Assembly (NCBI GenBank): GCA_027625915.1
Contig: JANTQA010000051.1
Span: forward strand, 6,882,501 to 6,946,500
DNA from: Anaeramoeba flamelloides
Taxonomy: Eukaryota > Metamonada > Anaeramoebidae
Reading direction: 5' to 3'
Length of the DNA: 64,000 bases
Position 1 is the stretch's first letter; every line of letters starts with the position of its first letter. Positions 1-11,330 of the stretch are shown here, piece by piece. The position numbers and the translations under genes were made by a program. The notes under the pieces were generated by a model, which saw only the letters and a list, made by a program, of their open reading frames with translations, ran no database searches and was not told the origin of the DNA.

Positions 1-366
1 CAGATGAATAATTTGATTTTCTCTCATTTTTTTCCTCTGTAAGTTTATTAATGATTTTTATTTCTTTATTTTTTTAAAGAAGAATAGCAAGTTAAAAATA
101 CTTTTCTGAAAAGAAAATCAATTAACTAATTTATTTGTATTTTTATTTTTATCGATGTAATTTTTAAATGTATATTTTAAAAGTATTTGAATAAAATTTG
201 TATATTTTCAAAATATTTTTTGGATTCGGGTTTTTTTGTTAATAAAAACATAGAATTGTTTCTTTTAATTTTTATTCATAATATATATAAATTGTATATA
301 TTTTGTTTTAAAATGGTTTTGGTTATATCAATTTCTTAATTCAGAAATAAATTTAAAAAAATCCAA
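1..366. other. 3' flank of the E2F-like gene, no gene seen
   Basis: A/T-rich sequence downstream of the minus-strand stop codon. I see no open frame, RNA gene or recognisable repeat here. Confidence 0.5.
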
Positions 367-1943
367 TTAATTTTCATCTTGAATGAAAGGCGATAGATCG
401 TATTCCTCCTCATTAAATTCATCCAATAGTCCCTTTAAATCGATTCTATTTATAAAATAAAAAAAAAAAAAGTAAATTGATAAAAATAAAAAAAATAATT
501 AATTAATTAATGAGCTGATCAAAGAATACATTCACAAAAATGAAAAAAAAAAATTCATAAGCAATCCCAAATTGAAATTATTGTTCACAAAGTACTACAG
601 ATTTTGAATTTCTAACAATAGGTCTAAAATCGTTAGAGTTATTGAAATTTGAAAAGGTGTTTGAAAATAAATCTGATGGACGATTAGTCGTTTAATTCTT
701 GGAATTAAATGTGAGAGATCAAAAATAAAACTTAAAGACAAAAAAAAACAATTAAATAAAGGCAAACGGCTCATTTTTCCCGAGTTCTTCTTCTAAACGA
801 TTAACATAATTTGTCAATACATTAATTTGTGATTCTTCGTATTCAATTTGTTCCAAAATGTTTACGACATCGACAACTTCCGGCAAAGGTTCGCCATCTA
901 AATAAATATAGGGCATTTTACTTTCTCGTTTTTTACCAGGCTTGTGGACCAGGGGTGTCGTTAAAAGGACTATTATGTTCCAAACAAAACATTTAAAATT
1001 TTTTTTTTGTTAATTTGGTTGATCGGTTAATTCAAAAAAGAAAAAAACAGAGTCATAATAACCAAAAAATTTAAAATTGCTTGACATAAAACAAAAAAGA
1101 AACGGAAAATCTTGTACCATTTAAAATATCATAAGCCCTACGATACCCAATCCCAAGCTCAGTAAAAATATCTTTAAAGACCATTTTTCCTCCTATAATT
1201 TTACAATCAAAACAAAATTGTTTTGCAGTTATTTGGAAGAAAATTGAGACAAAAGGTTGTGAATAATTTCAGAAAATCGTTAAAACTTGGTCTTTCAAAA
1301 AAAAACAATTTTAAGACAGCTTTTGTAAATCCAAAAGCTTCTGTTTCCAAGAAAAAAATAACCTCACACAGCCAATTTAAAAAAGTGAGAAATAATAAGC
1401 TTTGAGAAATGGTGTTCAAACTGTTTGGTTACGGCTTTTAAGCAGTTTGGATTTCCACTTTTCACAACCTTTGTGTTCTTAACTTTTGTAAATTGACATG
1501 AAATGAAATTTTTTTTGTTTTTTTTTTTTCGAAATTAAATTTTCAAGTTTTGAAAAAGATCTTTCAACAGGGTTGTTGTGGATTAAAAAAATTAAAAAAA
1601 CAATACTCTTTTGTAAAAGTCTTAAAATTCTGATTGTACAATGCTCAATACTTTCTTTTTTAATTTTTGTGTTTTTCTTCGTTCCACTGATCGTTGTATT
1701 TGTAGTTTTTTTTGGTACCTTTTGAATATTCTGTGTTTTTTGTGTCGAGTTTCTTGTTCTTCTTGTTCGTGTCTTTGGTTTTTCAAAAACTTGAGTGATC
1801 TCTTCCATCTTGTTATTTGGATCATAAGCTTCATCATCTTCTTCGTCTGTTAAAAAATCTGGATCCTTAAAGTCAATTTTTGCTTTTCTTCGTGATCGGC
1901 GTGGCCTTTTCAAGGGTATTTCGCTTTGTTGATTTGGATCCAT
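367..1943 (-). CDS. E2F/DP-like winged-helix transcription factor, 4 exons
   Basis: The exons are 1943-1607, 1192-1118, 969-768 and 445-367. They sum to 693 nt (230 aa) and all phases match. Residues 1-97 are basic and acidic, with KRPRRSRRK and an EEDDE patch. A winged helix begins near residue 100 (IEHCTIRILRLLQK) and reaches its recognition helix at RRAYDILNVL (130-139), the core of the E2F/DP signature RRxYDxxNVL. A basic wing (KPGKKRESK) and a leucine-rich coiled coil (about 165-200) follow. The acidic hydrophobic C-terminus (LLDEFNEEEYDLSPF) loosely recalls the E2F pocket-binding tail. E2F/DP dimers control S-phase genes, so a nuclear DNA-binding role is inferred. The product is short for the family and I cannot say whether it is E2F or DP. 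ATG 1943 was chosen, although an in-frame ATG at 1991 would add a Lys-rich leader. The donors GTATTG, GTACAA and GTTTGC are weak, but every join restores conserved residues. Confidence 0.65.
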
Positions 1944-2300
1944 TTTGCTTGTTGTTTTTTTTTTTTTTATTTTCGAAAACAAATTTTGCAAAAAATATTG
2001 AGAAAAAATAAAATAAATTCTTAATCTGAACGAATAAGAAAAAATTCAGAGTCTTTTTCTAAATAAAGTTACCAGGTATTTTTGTGAATTACAAAAGAAA
2101 AGAATTAATTTTTTTCTTTGAATTTTTCTAAAAAAGAAAGAAAAGAAGACTGAAAAATAAATAAATAACGTACCTGATTCTAAATCCAAAAAGAAATCCT
2201 CTTACTGATTTTGAGTATTAGTTCGATAAAAATTTGACTTTAAACTTTGTAATTCAATTGATAGGAGTTATAAACTTTTAATCGAATAATTTTTAATCAA
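1944..2300 (-). promoter_or_regulatory. 5' flank of the E2F-like gene, possible 5'-UTR intron
   Basis: On the minus strand a good donor (CAG|GTACGT, near 2173) is followed by pyrimidine tracts ending in AG before the ATG. This could be an untranslated first exon and intron. No promoter motif is identifiable in DNA this AT-rich. Confidence 0.2.
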
Positions 2301-5300
2301 AACAAAATATCAGAGAATATCAATGTTTTGCTTTTAATTGGATTCAAATTTTTTTTCAGGGACTAGTAACTCTTATTTATTTATTTTACCAAAGTAGTAG
2401 AGCAAATATTTACATAAGAGTTAAATTTAATCCCGTTCTGCAACTTCATTTAACAACTTTCGAGAAATGAATTTTTATTTTAAAAGAGTCCTTTTTTCAA
2501 TTAATTTTCAATAATGAGATCTGGATCCTTTTTGAGCAATGAATATTAATTTAGTTCAAACCAAAAATTGCCCCAACAGAAATGAAATTTAATCCTTATT
2601 TTTTATTCTTAAATAAGACTAACCTTTATGGATAAAGTCCAACACGATTTTTAATTGGGAACATTACTGAATATGAAAATGGAAAGTAAAATCAATATAA
2701 ATTAGCTAAAGCAATTAACTTCAAATTATTATCCTTTATATTATTTTCAATCAAACCAACAATAACAATTTAAATATCCTTGATTATGGAAATTGTTGTT
2801 GTGGTTTTGGAGATCTCAAAAATAGTCAATTTTTTCAACAAATTTTTTAATAATTGATCAATCAAAGAAAAGCTCCATCAAACAAAAAGATAGTATTTAA
2901 AAAAATGTAATTAAGTTGAATAATTCATTTTATCTTTATAGATTTATTGATTATTTTCTTAATTGAATACACTTTGATTTTTCAGGTTCTATTAATTTTC
3001 CTAATTTCCCTCTTTCACTTTTTTACCAAAACGGTAATTTATATATGTTTTTGATTTTTGGTACTTATTAGAAAAAATAAATTTTTCAAAAAATTTTTAT
3101 TTTGAAGTTATCTTACTTTTAATAATTGTGATAGTTTGTATGAACAAATAACCTTGGAACTTGAATCTTATTCAAAAAATCCAAGAAAAATATATCAAAA
3201 AATTAAATCCTTGGATGTCAAAAATAATTTGATCATTTATTTCATTCACAAATATTTATTACTTTTCAAGAAATCAAAAAGATCAAGATAATATTTTATT
3301 TTTAAATATTCAGAGTATAAACAACCAACCGTTATTTTTAAAATAATTATTTCGATTTCGATAATATCTATTTTTTTTTTATTAGGATTATTTATTTGAA
3401 TTCTTTTTATTTGTTTGAAAATCTTTTAAAATTTCGAAAAAATAAAAATCATAATAATACGTTGAATCTTTACGCTGTTAATAATTTCAATGAAAGAATT
3501 AAGATTTAATAATTAGTTATTAAAATAATCAAATTAAAAAGTATTTTTTGGGGTTTTAAGTTAAAATTCCTAGGTTGTAAATAACTATTTTATGAGATTT
3601 TTTAATTTAATTGTTTTGTTTTTTTTCTTTTATATTTTGTTAATAAAGAAAAACAATTGTTTAGAAATGTTCTTTGAATCAAAAAAATATATATTTTTTC
3701 AAGTTTGAAATAATTATTGAAATTCTTTGCTTTTTGAAGTCTGTTTTTGAACCCATCCTACATACAAAATAAGATTTTATTCTTCTTTCAAAGAAAATAA
3801 TTTTTTTAACTAATTCTGAGATCTGTTGGATTTTGAACTTTAAAAAAAATCTGAAAAATGTTAGAAACTTCTAAAAAGTATAGCTCATTTCAGAAAATGG
3901 AATCAAAAAGCGAGTTTGGTATTTTAATAATCAGATTTTTACTTTGTATTTAAATTTAGAGAATTGATTATTTTTTTTCATTGTGCTATTAAATTAACTC
4001 GAAGATTTTTTTTTTTAGTTTATTAGCCATTTAAAGGATTAATTACCATTTTATAAATATTAAAGTAGTTTTAAGAATGGTGGAATCAAAGAGATATAAA
4101 ATATAAATGTAAAATTTCATTCTTGTATTTAATTAAAGTTCTTTCAATTTTATATTAATTGTAATTCAGAGAATTGAAAGATTCTTGAAAAAAGAAAATT
4201 AGAATTAGAATTATAATGAATTGCTGGATTCTACAAACTAAGAGCGCTGTTAATCTTTCCTAATTTTGAAAATATTGAATATATTATTTAATTTTGCTTC
4301 ATTCATTGAAATCCATGAAAATTATCTTTATGGTTTATTTTAATTTTCGAAATTAAAATAAATTTTCTCATATATTCTGTTTATTTCAAAAAGAAAAAAT
4401 AACCTAGGCACTTGATCAACACTTTTCGTTGTTTTTTTTTAATCTTATTTTTAGGTTAGAAAATAAATAGATTTTTATCAGTTCTTTAGAATTATGGAAA
4501 ATAAAGGTACCTTAAGGCACCATACATATCTTCAAAGTACTTGACGAATATTTCAAAATAATAATGTATTTGAAAATATATTTTTATCAAAAAAAGTGAG
4601 GTTATCAACCTAGCTTTAAAATACGAAAATTCAAAACATTTGCTAACTATTTAAATAGATACTATTATGTAATCAATAAAAAATCAAATATTTTAATTGT
4701 TTTTTATATTTAAAATATTAACAGAAATAAATTATTGAAAATATTGATTATTTTTTTCCTCATACTTTCTGGTAATAAATAATGAATATCTCTAAAATAA
4801 TTAAAAGAATTAAACTTTAATGAAATAGTTCTAAAGTTTTTTCATTCATAATTGTTTTCATTAATTAAAAAATCTGAAAAATCCCATTTTAAAATTAAAT
4901 TTATGAAAGGAAATTTAAGTATAAATACACTTAGGGTGTAATTGAGAGCTCAATACCAATTAAAAAATTTAAAAAATAATAATTTGTTTTTTTTTAAAGA
5001 TTTGTCAGGCCTTTTTTCTTTTTTCTTTTATTTATTATTCTATTTTCAAATATCACTTATGGAGTTCATAGAAATATACCAAATAACATATTTTTACAAT
5101 AAATATATAATTTCATAGATTAATTAATAGATTGAAACAAATTATGTTTAATTTAAAAATTTTGCCACTATCAAAACTATTCTTAATTGCTAGGATATTA
5201 TAAATGGGAATATACAAGATAAATAAAAAGAAAATCGGAAATTTCAGCTAAAAACTCTTTTTGAGTCGAAAAAAAAAAAAAAAATAATAATATTCTGATA

Positions 5301-6850
5301 AAAGATCGAAAAAAACCGCTAACTTACTTTTATAATTAACTTTACTATTTTATCTTTCGGACATATTTGAATTTTTCACATTTAATAACAATTTTTTGCA
5401 AAAAAAACAACTTCTTTAAATTGAATAATAAAACCAAAATTCTGATAACTATTATACTCAACATACTTATATCTCGATTTAAGAAATGTTTTATTTTTTT
5501 TTAAATTTTTTCTATTTCATTACATTTTCAAATTATTCAAAATTCTATATATTATTAAATGATTTCAAAACTATTATTTTCTTTAAGAATAAAAGATATC
5601 TTTTTGGCATTTAGATGTATCAAAAGGTGAATTTTGAAAAGAAAACCAGACATTTCAACTTAATTCAGTATAAAAAAATCTTAGTTAATTTTAAAAAAAA
5701 ATTAAAATAATTATTTTTAACTTTGAAATTAATTTTTTTATGAAAAGAACTTTTCTAAACATTTGTTTTTCTTTATTAACAAACAATACCAGAAAAAAAA
5801 CCAAACTATTAAATTAAAAATTCCCTCAAAAATACATTGTTAAAACCTGATAAATCCAACTTATAATTTAAAATAAATAGTTTTTAATTTGATTATTTTT
5901 AATTAATAGTCCGATTTTAATTTTTTCAATGAGTTTGTAATCACTCACTGATTTAATATATCAATATACTTTTTTCTCTATTTCTCATTTTTTTTTCAGA
6001 TTTTCCAACAAATAAAATCAAGCCAAATTAATAATTCTTATAATAATGATAATAAATATTCTCAAATAACTAATTTAACAATAATTATTAGTTGTTTATA
6101 CTCTATATATTTGAAAAAAAAGGTACAAAACCATATCTTTATAAATTTCAAAGTATTTAATAAAATATTTGTAAATAAAAGAAAGGATCATTTTTTTTCT
6201 GATCTTTGGGATACAGTATTTGATTTATTTTTCTTGTATTTTTAAAATAAGATTAAAGTTCTAATGTTATTTGTTCTAAAATACCCTCAGAATTCACAAA
6301 AAGTAAGATTTCATAAGAATCAAGTTTTTATGCAAATTTTTCTTTTTCTAATTTAAAGCAAAAAATATAACTGTATCAGATCTTTTTGACTGAAAATTTG
6401 ATATGGGGATCAATGAACTCTTATAAAAGTAAGGATAACTCATTTCTCTAAAGTTGATAAAAGAATTTGTGTATCAGGTTTTAATTGTATCCTTCGGTAA
6501 ATTATTACTCTATTACCATTTGGGAAAAAAAAATCATCAAGATTGTTAGTAATCCCTTATTTGGAAAAGTTGTTAAAATTTCCTATTTCCATAAAACTTT
6601 ACAAAAGAAGGTAAATGGATTTAGATCTTTTAAAGTTCTTTCTAAATTAGGTACAAATTCAAAAAAAAAAATGAAGTAAAGACCAAAAAGACAGTTCAAT
6701 TATTGAGCTTTTCTTTTTTATGTCAAAAAAAATTATCTAAATTTAAAAAAGAAGGAAAAAATTTTTTTTTCCTGTTTTCCCAAAAAAGAAATAATTTTTC
6801 TTTGAAACGAATATAGAACAATCTTCAATATAAAAAGGAAGAAGACCTAA
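2301..6850. repeat. Long decayed dispersed repeat, copy A
   Basis: No intact gene is present. About 2640-3030 matches 24540-24950, and about 5760-6690 matches both 25320-26110 and 26810-27720, always in the same orientation. Similarity extends weakly to about 6850, just upstream of the RING gene, and in copy C to about 27840, just upstream of the kinase gene. A 64-residue open frame at 6485-6679 lies inside the repeat and looks fortuitous. Between 3030 and 5760 copy A carries sequence missing from copy B, including a LINE scrap near 4.6 kb. The origin of the repeat is unknown. Confidence 0.6.
4621..4712 (+). mobile_element. LINE C-terminal fragment
   Basis: The plus strand reads KFKTFANYLNRYYYVINK, which matches the segment just before the zinc-binding end of the LINE copies at 34.1 and 35.0 kb (NYLNRYSCVMNK, NCLNRYYYVINK). 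It is a scrap of a non-LTR retrotransposon and the frame decays immediately after it. Confidence 0.45.
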
Positions 6851-6953
6851 AAAAAAGAAAATTAGTTAATCGAGTTGTCATTTTTTCTTCTTTTTGAAAT
6901 ATTCTTATTAATCTTTTTATTTCCTTTTTGGTTCCAAAATTGATTCTTTTGTT

Positions 6954-7778
6954 ATGATAAAATGGAAAATAAAATTTGTTTCGAACAATATCGAACAAAG
7001 CTTAATTTGTAGTGTTTGTAAACAACCCTTTCAGGATCCAATTGATTCGTATTGCAAGCACACATTTTGTAAATTATGTTTTCAAGAATTGATCGATGAC
7101 AATAAGGACTGCCCAATTTGCCAACAACCATTTTCTGACAAGCAATACCAAATTTCGGTTAATTCAGAAATTAATAATCAAAAAATTAGTTACCTTGATG
7201 TGCAAGGTCCAAATTACACAAATGGGTGTAAATCACATCTTAAACTCATTGACCCCACAAAACATGTTGAAAACTGTCGGTCGAGGGAAACCAAATGCCC
7301 CTTTGGTTGTGATGAAAAAATCATTTTCAATGAAAAGTATGAACATGTAAAAACTTGCGCCAAGACCCAAGATCAGTGTCCCTTTTGCCAGTCCACAATT
7401 GAAAAGGCGCAACAAAAGAGCCACTATGAAAAAATCTGTCAAAATTACCCAATGAAATGTGCTCATTCTATTTATGGTTGCCAAGAAGTGGTACAAAGGG
7501 AGGACTACAACAACCATTTAAAGAATTGTAAATACCATAAAGTAAGGGGTCTTACTGTATTTTCTGAAATTTCTGAAACCATGCTTAGGATGTTTCAAGA
7601 TGAAATTGATCAGTTAAACTTTGAAATTGAACAATTACAGGAAATTACACCTTTAATTGAAACAGATAATGAATGGAAAGAAAACCAGATAAAACTTTTC
7701 TATCAAAAAAACTCGACAAAAAAAAAAAAATCATCAACCAAAAAGAAACATTCAAAAAAAATAAATTCACCAAAATGA
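6954..7778 (+). CDS. RING finger and TRAF-type zinc finger protein
   Basis: This 274-aa frame has a C3HC4 RING at its N-terminus (C19, C22, C34, H36, C39, C42, C53, C56). Two to three TRAF-type zinc fingers follow at about 92-195 (repeats of CPF-x-C and H-x3-C). A coiled coil spans about 205-235 and the tail is Lys/Ser-rich. This is the TRAF-like E3 layout (RING, then TRAF fingers, then coiled coil) without a C-terminal MATH domain. By family it should promote ubiquitin transfer and oligomerise in signalling. The start ATG at 6954 follows an A/T-rich leader and sits below copy A of a repeat also found upstream of the kinase gene. Its TGA (7776-7778) overlaps the ATG (7775-7777) of the F-box ORF. 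Either the true protein continues into that ORF through a shift in the 13-A run near 7718-7730, or these are two genes. Confidence 0.8.
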   Translation: MIKWKIKFVSNNIEQSLICSVCKQPFQDPIDSYCKHTFCKLCFQELIDDNKDCPICQQPFSDKQYQISVNSEINNQKISYLDVQGPNYTNGCKSHLKLIDPTKHVENCRSRETKCPFGCDEKIIFNEKYEHVKTCAKTQDQCPFCQSTIEKAQQKSHYEKICQNYPMKCAHSIYGCQEVVQREDYNNHLKNCKYHKVRGLTVFSEISETMLRMFQDEIDQLNFEIEQLQEITPLIETDNEWKENQIKLFYQKNSTKKKKSSTKKKHSKKINSPK

Positions 7779-9271
7779 AAAGTGCGCCCTCTAATTTAAG
7801 TAAAGATCCCAACCAAACAAATCACCAATTTCAAAAATCACCATTACCCTCAATAAAAACAAGAAACCCTACTCATTTTGAAGATGAAAAAAAGAAATCC
7901 CCAATTGAGGGACTAGATTATAAAATTCAAAACAAACTCTCACTGTCTCATAAAAAGAAGAGTATTGACAACAAAAATGATAATTTTAACTCTAAAACTG
8001 AAATTAATAATCAAACTGGAACAGAGAAACTGATAATTCAAAAAGAAGTTCAAATTGGAGAAGATAATAAAGTGGAAGAACATAAACTAAATACAAGCCA
8101 AGAAATAAAAATAGAAATTGAAATTGAAAAAGAAATAAATAAAAAAGAGATTAAAGGCGAAAAATTAAAAGAAAAGGTAAGTACTAACGTTAGTGAAAAA
8201 GAAAACAATCTTATGTACAAAAATTTAAAAGAAAATGAAAACAAAATTGAAAATGATATTAAAATCAAAACTAAAACCAAAATTTTCAAAAAAATAAATA
8301 AAGAAGAAATTAGAGGCGAAAAACAAAATGAAAATGCTAAAAATGAATATGAAGAAAATAAAATTGATTACGAGATTAAAAGGATACAAGAAAGGGAAAA
8401 AGAAATTGAAAAAGAAACAGAAACAGAAACAAAAATCGAAATTGAAAAACAAAAAGAAACACAAATAAAAAACAAATTTCAATTAAGGGGTATTAACCGT
8501 GAAGTACAATCACCTGATGGATCAAACTTCTTAAGATTAGACGACGAATTAATTTTTGAAATCATGGACTATTTAGATGTTTTCACACTGTTTAGAACCG
8601 GATTGGTTAATTCCAAATTCCATACATTGATACGAACTAGCCAAAGGCCATGGACGAAAATGGATTTTACAGGCACCAAATTCAGTCGAAAAAGAGAACT
8701 AGTTAACATCTTTAGTTCAGTAAGCGACGTCCGCTGTCTTAATTTGACAGATACGCTTCGGTATTGTAACCAAAGAACGATTGCGGAAATCATTGTCATC
8801 GTCATGAACTTTCAAAGTTTGGAATCATTGAGTTTGTGTAAGAATTTTTGTAACTCATTAGGCGAAATGTTTAACATCCTTTTACCAGAGAATATAACTT
8901 TATTGCATCTAGATTTAAGTTGGAATTTTATGAAACATGGGGTTGTGCATTTGGCAACGGGTCTTTCAAAAAATTTTACACTTAGGTCTTTAGATATTAC
9001 CCAAAACTATGCTAAGGACGAAGGAGCAATTGCTTTAGCCAACTCTCTAAAAAACCATAATAATACTTTAACGGAATTAAATATTACATCTAATAATATA
9101 AGGCAAGAAGGTGGGAACGCATTAGTGGAAATGCTCAAAGTAAATAATAGCCTGAAAAAACTTGTTGTGACTTCCAATTCATTAGGAATTCAAAATGATC
9201 TGCAAATTAAATCTTTATTAAAAAAAAAAAATAATAAGAATTGTTTACTATTTTTTTTTTTATTTTTTTGA
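7775..9271 (+). CDS. F-box / leucine-rich-repeat protein with charged spacer
   Basis: From ATG 7775 the frame encodes 498 aa; it is also open back to an ATG at 7673. The first 240 residues are Lys/Glu/Asn/Ile low complexity with KEIEKE-type runs. An F-box-like motif follows (LDDELIFEIMDYLDVFTLFR, then a VNSKFHTL core). After it come at least four leucine-rich repeats of the ribonuclease-inhibitor kind (LHLDLSWN, LRSLDITQN, LTELNITSNNI, LKKLVVTSN). F-box/LRR proteins select substrates for SCF ubiquitin ligases, so a ubiquitin role like that of the overlapping RING ORF is plausible. The last 15 residues (KKKNNKNCLLFFFLFF) come from A and T runs, so the true C-terminus may lie slightly earlier. 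Whether it is translated separately or fused to the RING protein is open. Confidence 0.7.
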   Translation: MKSAPSNLSKDPNQTNHQFQKSPLPSIKTRNPTHFEDEKKKSPIEGLDYKIQNKLSLSHKKKSIDNKNDNFNSKTEINNQTGTEKLIIQKEVQIGEDNKVEEHKLNTSQEIKIEIEIEKEINKKEIKGEKLKEKVSTNVSEKENNLMYKNLKENENKIENDIKIKTKTKIFKKINKEEIRGEKQNENAKNEYEENKIDYEIKRIQEREKEIEKETETETKIEIEKQKETQIKNKFQLRGINREVQSPDGSNFLRLDDELIFEIMDYLDVFTLFRTGLVNSKFHTLIRTSQRPWTKMDFTGTKFSRKRELVNIFSSVSDVRCLNLTDTLRYCNQRTIAEIIVIVMNFQSLESLSLCKNFCNSLGEMFNILLPENITLLHLDLSWNFMKHGVVHLATGLSKNFTLRSLDITQNYAKDEGAIALANSLKNHNNTLTELNITSNNIRQEGGNALVEMLKVNNSLKKLVVTSNSLGIQNDLQIKSLLKKKNNKNCLLFFFLFF

Positions 9272-9864
9272 TGACTTTAAGCTTATTTTTTGTAGAACTT
9301 TATCATTTTTTATTATTATTTTAAATCAAAAAATAGTATTTAAATTTTTCAAAAAGTTTTGAGAAAGAAAAAAATAAAAACTTTTAAGGTATTATTTAGA
9401 TACCACCAAAGGAGGAGTAAATAACTATCTAAAGAATTTGGGTAATAAATACATACGAAAAATAATATTTTCATTGTCAAAGATAAATAAATTTTTATTT
9501 TTCTCTAGTAAAAATATTTAAAAAAATATCAAAACTGATGCGATATTTTTCAGATCTATATCACTTGATATATTTGATATCTAATTTCTTAGACAGCAGA
9601 ATACAAATCCACCAAGGATATTTATTCAAAAAAAAAAAAAAAGATTTTTTTTTGATATTTTTACTAAAATTTTGATGGATGATATTTTAAGTGATCCGAT
9701 CCATCACAACATCGACTCATATAGAAATGTTTAATTGTTTTTTTTTAAATATATTGGTACTCTTCAGTTTTAATCACTCAAAAAAATATTTTAAAATTAT
9801 AAATGAAAATATTTTGATTGTAATAATATTTACCATTAAAAATTCAGAAAAAAAGAATTAACCA
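9272..9864. other. Intergenic A/T-rich DNA
   Basis: No gene, RNA or clear repeat is seen between the F-box gene and the foldback element. Confidence 0.5.
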
Positions 9865-10715
9865 ATATGAAAAAAATTTGGATCACTAAAAAAAATTGGA
9901 TAAGTCAATATTTTGTTTTCGTTTTTTAAATAATAAATATTAGCAAAATTATTTTTGATCAAGGTATAAATTTATGTATAAATCTTACTATTTAAGAATG
10001 GGAAAAACAACTATTAATTAAAATTTTCAAAAAGTAATATTATTTCGTTGCATTTTGTACATTTAGAAATGCTTAGGAAAGCTAAATGAAAAATTGAATT
10101 TTAATTGTACACTTTAATCTAAATATTAATTTTTTTTATTAGATTACATTCCAAGATCAAGTTAGTGATTGTTTGGGAAGACTAAAAATGAATAATTGTT
10201 TTAAATTAAGGTTTGTCCTTTGAGGATTTATAGAATTTAAAGGGATATTAAAATCTGAATATTTCGTTATTTTGAAATTTTGATTGTAAAAAATTAGTGG
10301 AAATCAAACTCTTTTGAAAAAAATCTTTATTTGGGAAGATTATTTGATTCAATTTGGTTAAAATTGATATTTAAAATTAACTTTGATACATTTATGTTAA
10401 AAAAAAATGATAAATATCTTATTGAATGATTAGATTTTAAAATACCAGAATAAATAATTTTCTTATTTTTAATAATTAAAAAATAAAATTCAATTTTTGT
10501 GTTAATATAGCGTTCCTAAGCAATTATAAATGCACAAAATGCAACTAAATAATATTACCTTTTGAAAATTTTAATTAATGCTGACTTTGGTTTTCCTTGC
10601 ATAGTAAGATTTGTTCATGAATTTTTTTTTTTGTTCAAAAATCATTTTGCTAATATTTATTATTTAAAAAACTTAAACAAATATTTGACAGACCAAATTT
10701 TTTTCACAATTATAA
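9865..10715. mobile_element. Foldback element with inverted arms of about 200-250 bp
   Basis: The left arm (about 9865-10112) and right arm (about 10470-10715) are inverted copies. They share long near-identical tracts such as TTTTTTAAATAATAAATATT, TTAATTAAAATTTTCAAAA and TAATATTATTT. The left arm has a short extra segment. The 360-bp centre carries no open frame. This is the architecture of a non-autonomous DNA transposon or foldback MITE. I could not fix a target-site duplication. Confidence 0.6.
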
Positions 10716-10729
10716 GAAAAATAAAGATA

Positions 10730-11330
10730 TGTCCCTAAGACCCAAAAAACACTAAAAATGGAAAACTGATCAAATACTTTCCATTGAAACAATTAAAACA
10801 AAAAAATGTAAAAATAAAAATAAATAAAGTTTCAATTTAACTTTTTCTTGAAAACATTTTTTTATAAAATCATTAAATTCACACTTTAAATTATGTATAT
10901 TTTTAGATTCACTATCTTGTTTTAACTCATTTACTAAAACAAATTCTAAATTTAGGGATTTTTTTTTCACAAAAGGCACTAATTTGGTCTTCAATTGTTT
11001 TTTTTTAATTTTTTATGGTAAAATTAAAAAAAAAGTTAAACAAAAAGGATAAACTCTCTGTAAAACATTCTCATTTAATATATTAACTTATTTTTTAATT
11101 TAAAACTTTTCTCAACCCCAATTTTTCAAAAAAAAAATAAAAAAGTACACAGTAATTTCAAAAAATATTTTCGATATTCAAAAGTTGAGTGTTTTTATAC
11201 TAAATAAATTTATCCCAGTAGTTAATTGAATTAAGTTATAAACTTATATTTCGAAAAATATTAATCATAAAAAAATAGTACTTAATTTTATTAAGGACAT
11301 ATATAAAAAATGTGTTTGAAAATATATTTT
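10730..11330. repeat. Direct repeat with 33.44-34.02 kb, probably LINE-derived
   Basis: The block from ACCCAAAAAACACTAAAAAT onward recurs in order at 33.44-34.02 kb with moderate divergence. On the minus strand 10770-10994 is open for 74 codons. The matching strand at 33.5 kb is broken, so this is decayed element sequence and not a gene. In the second copy the block ends beside a recognisable LINE 3' end, which suggests a LINE origin. Confidence 0.5.

Noticed and set aside
1207-1419. Overlapping frames on both strands inside intron 1 of the E2F-like gene
   Set aside because: Exon joining around them restores the winged-helix domain in frame, so they are intronic.
6485-6679. 64-codon frame in repeat copy A
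   Set aside because: The matching positions in copies B and C are not open, so it is repeat sequence and not a gene.
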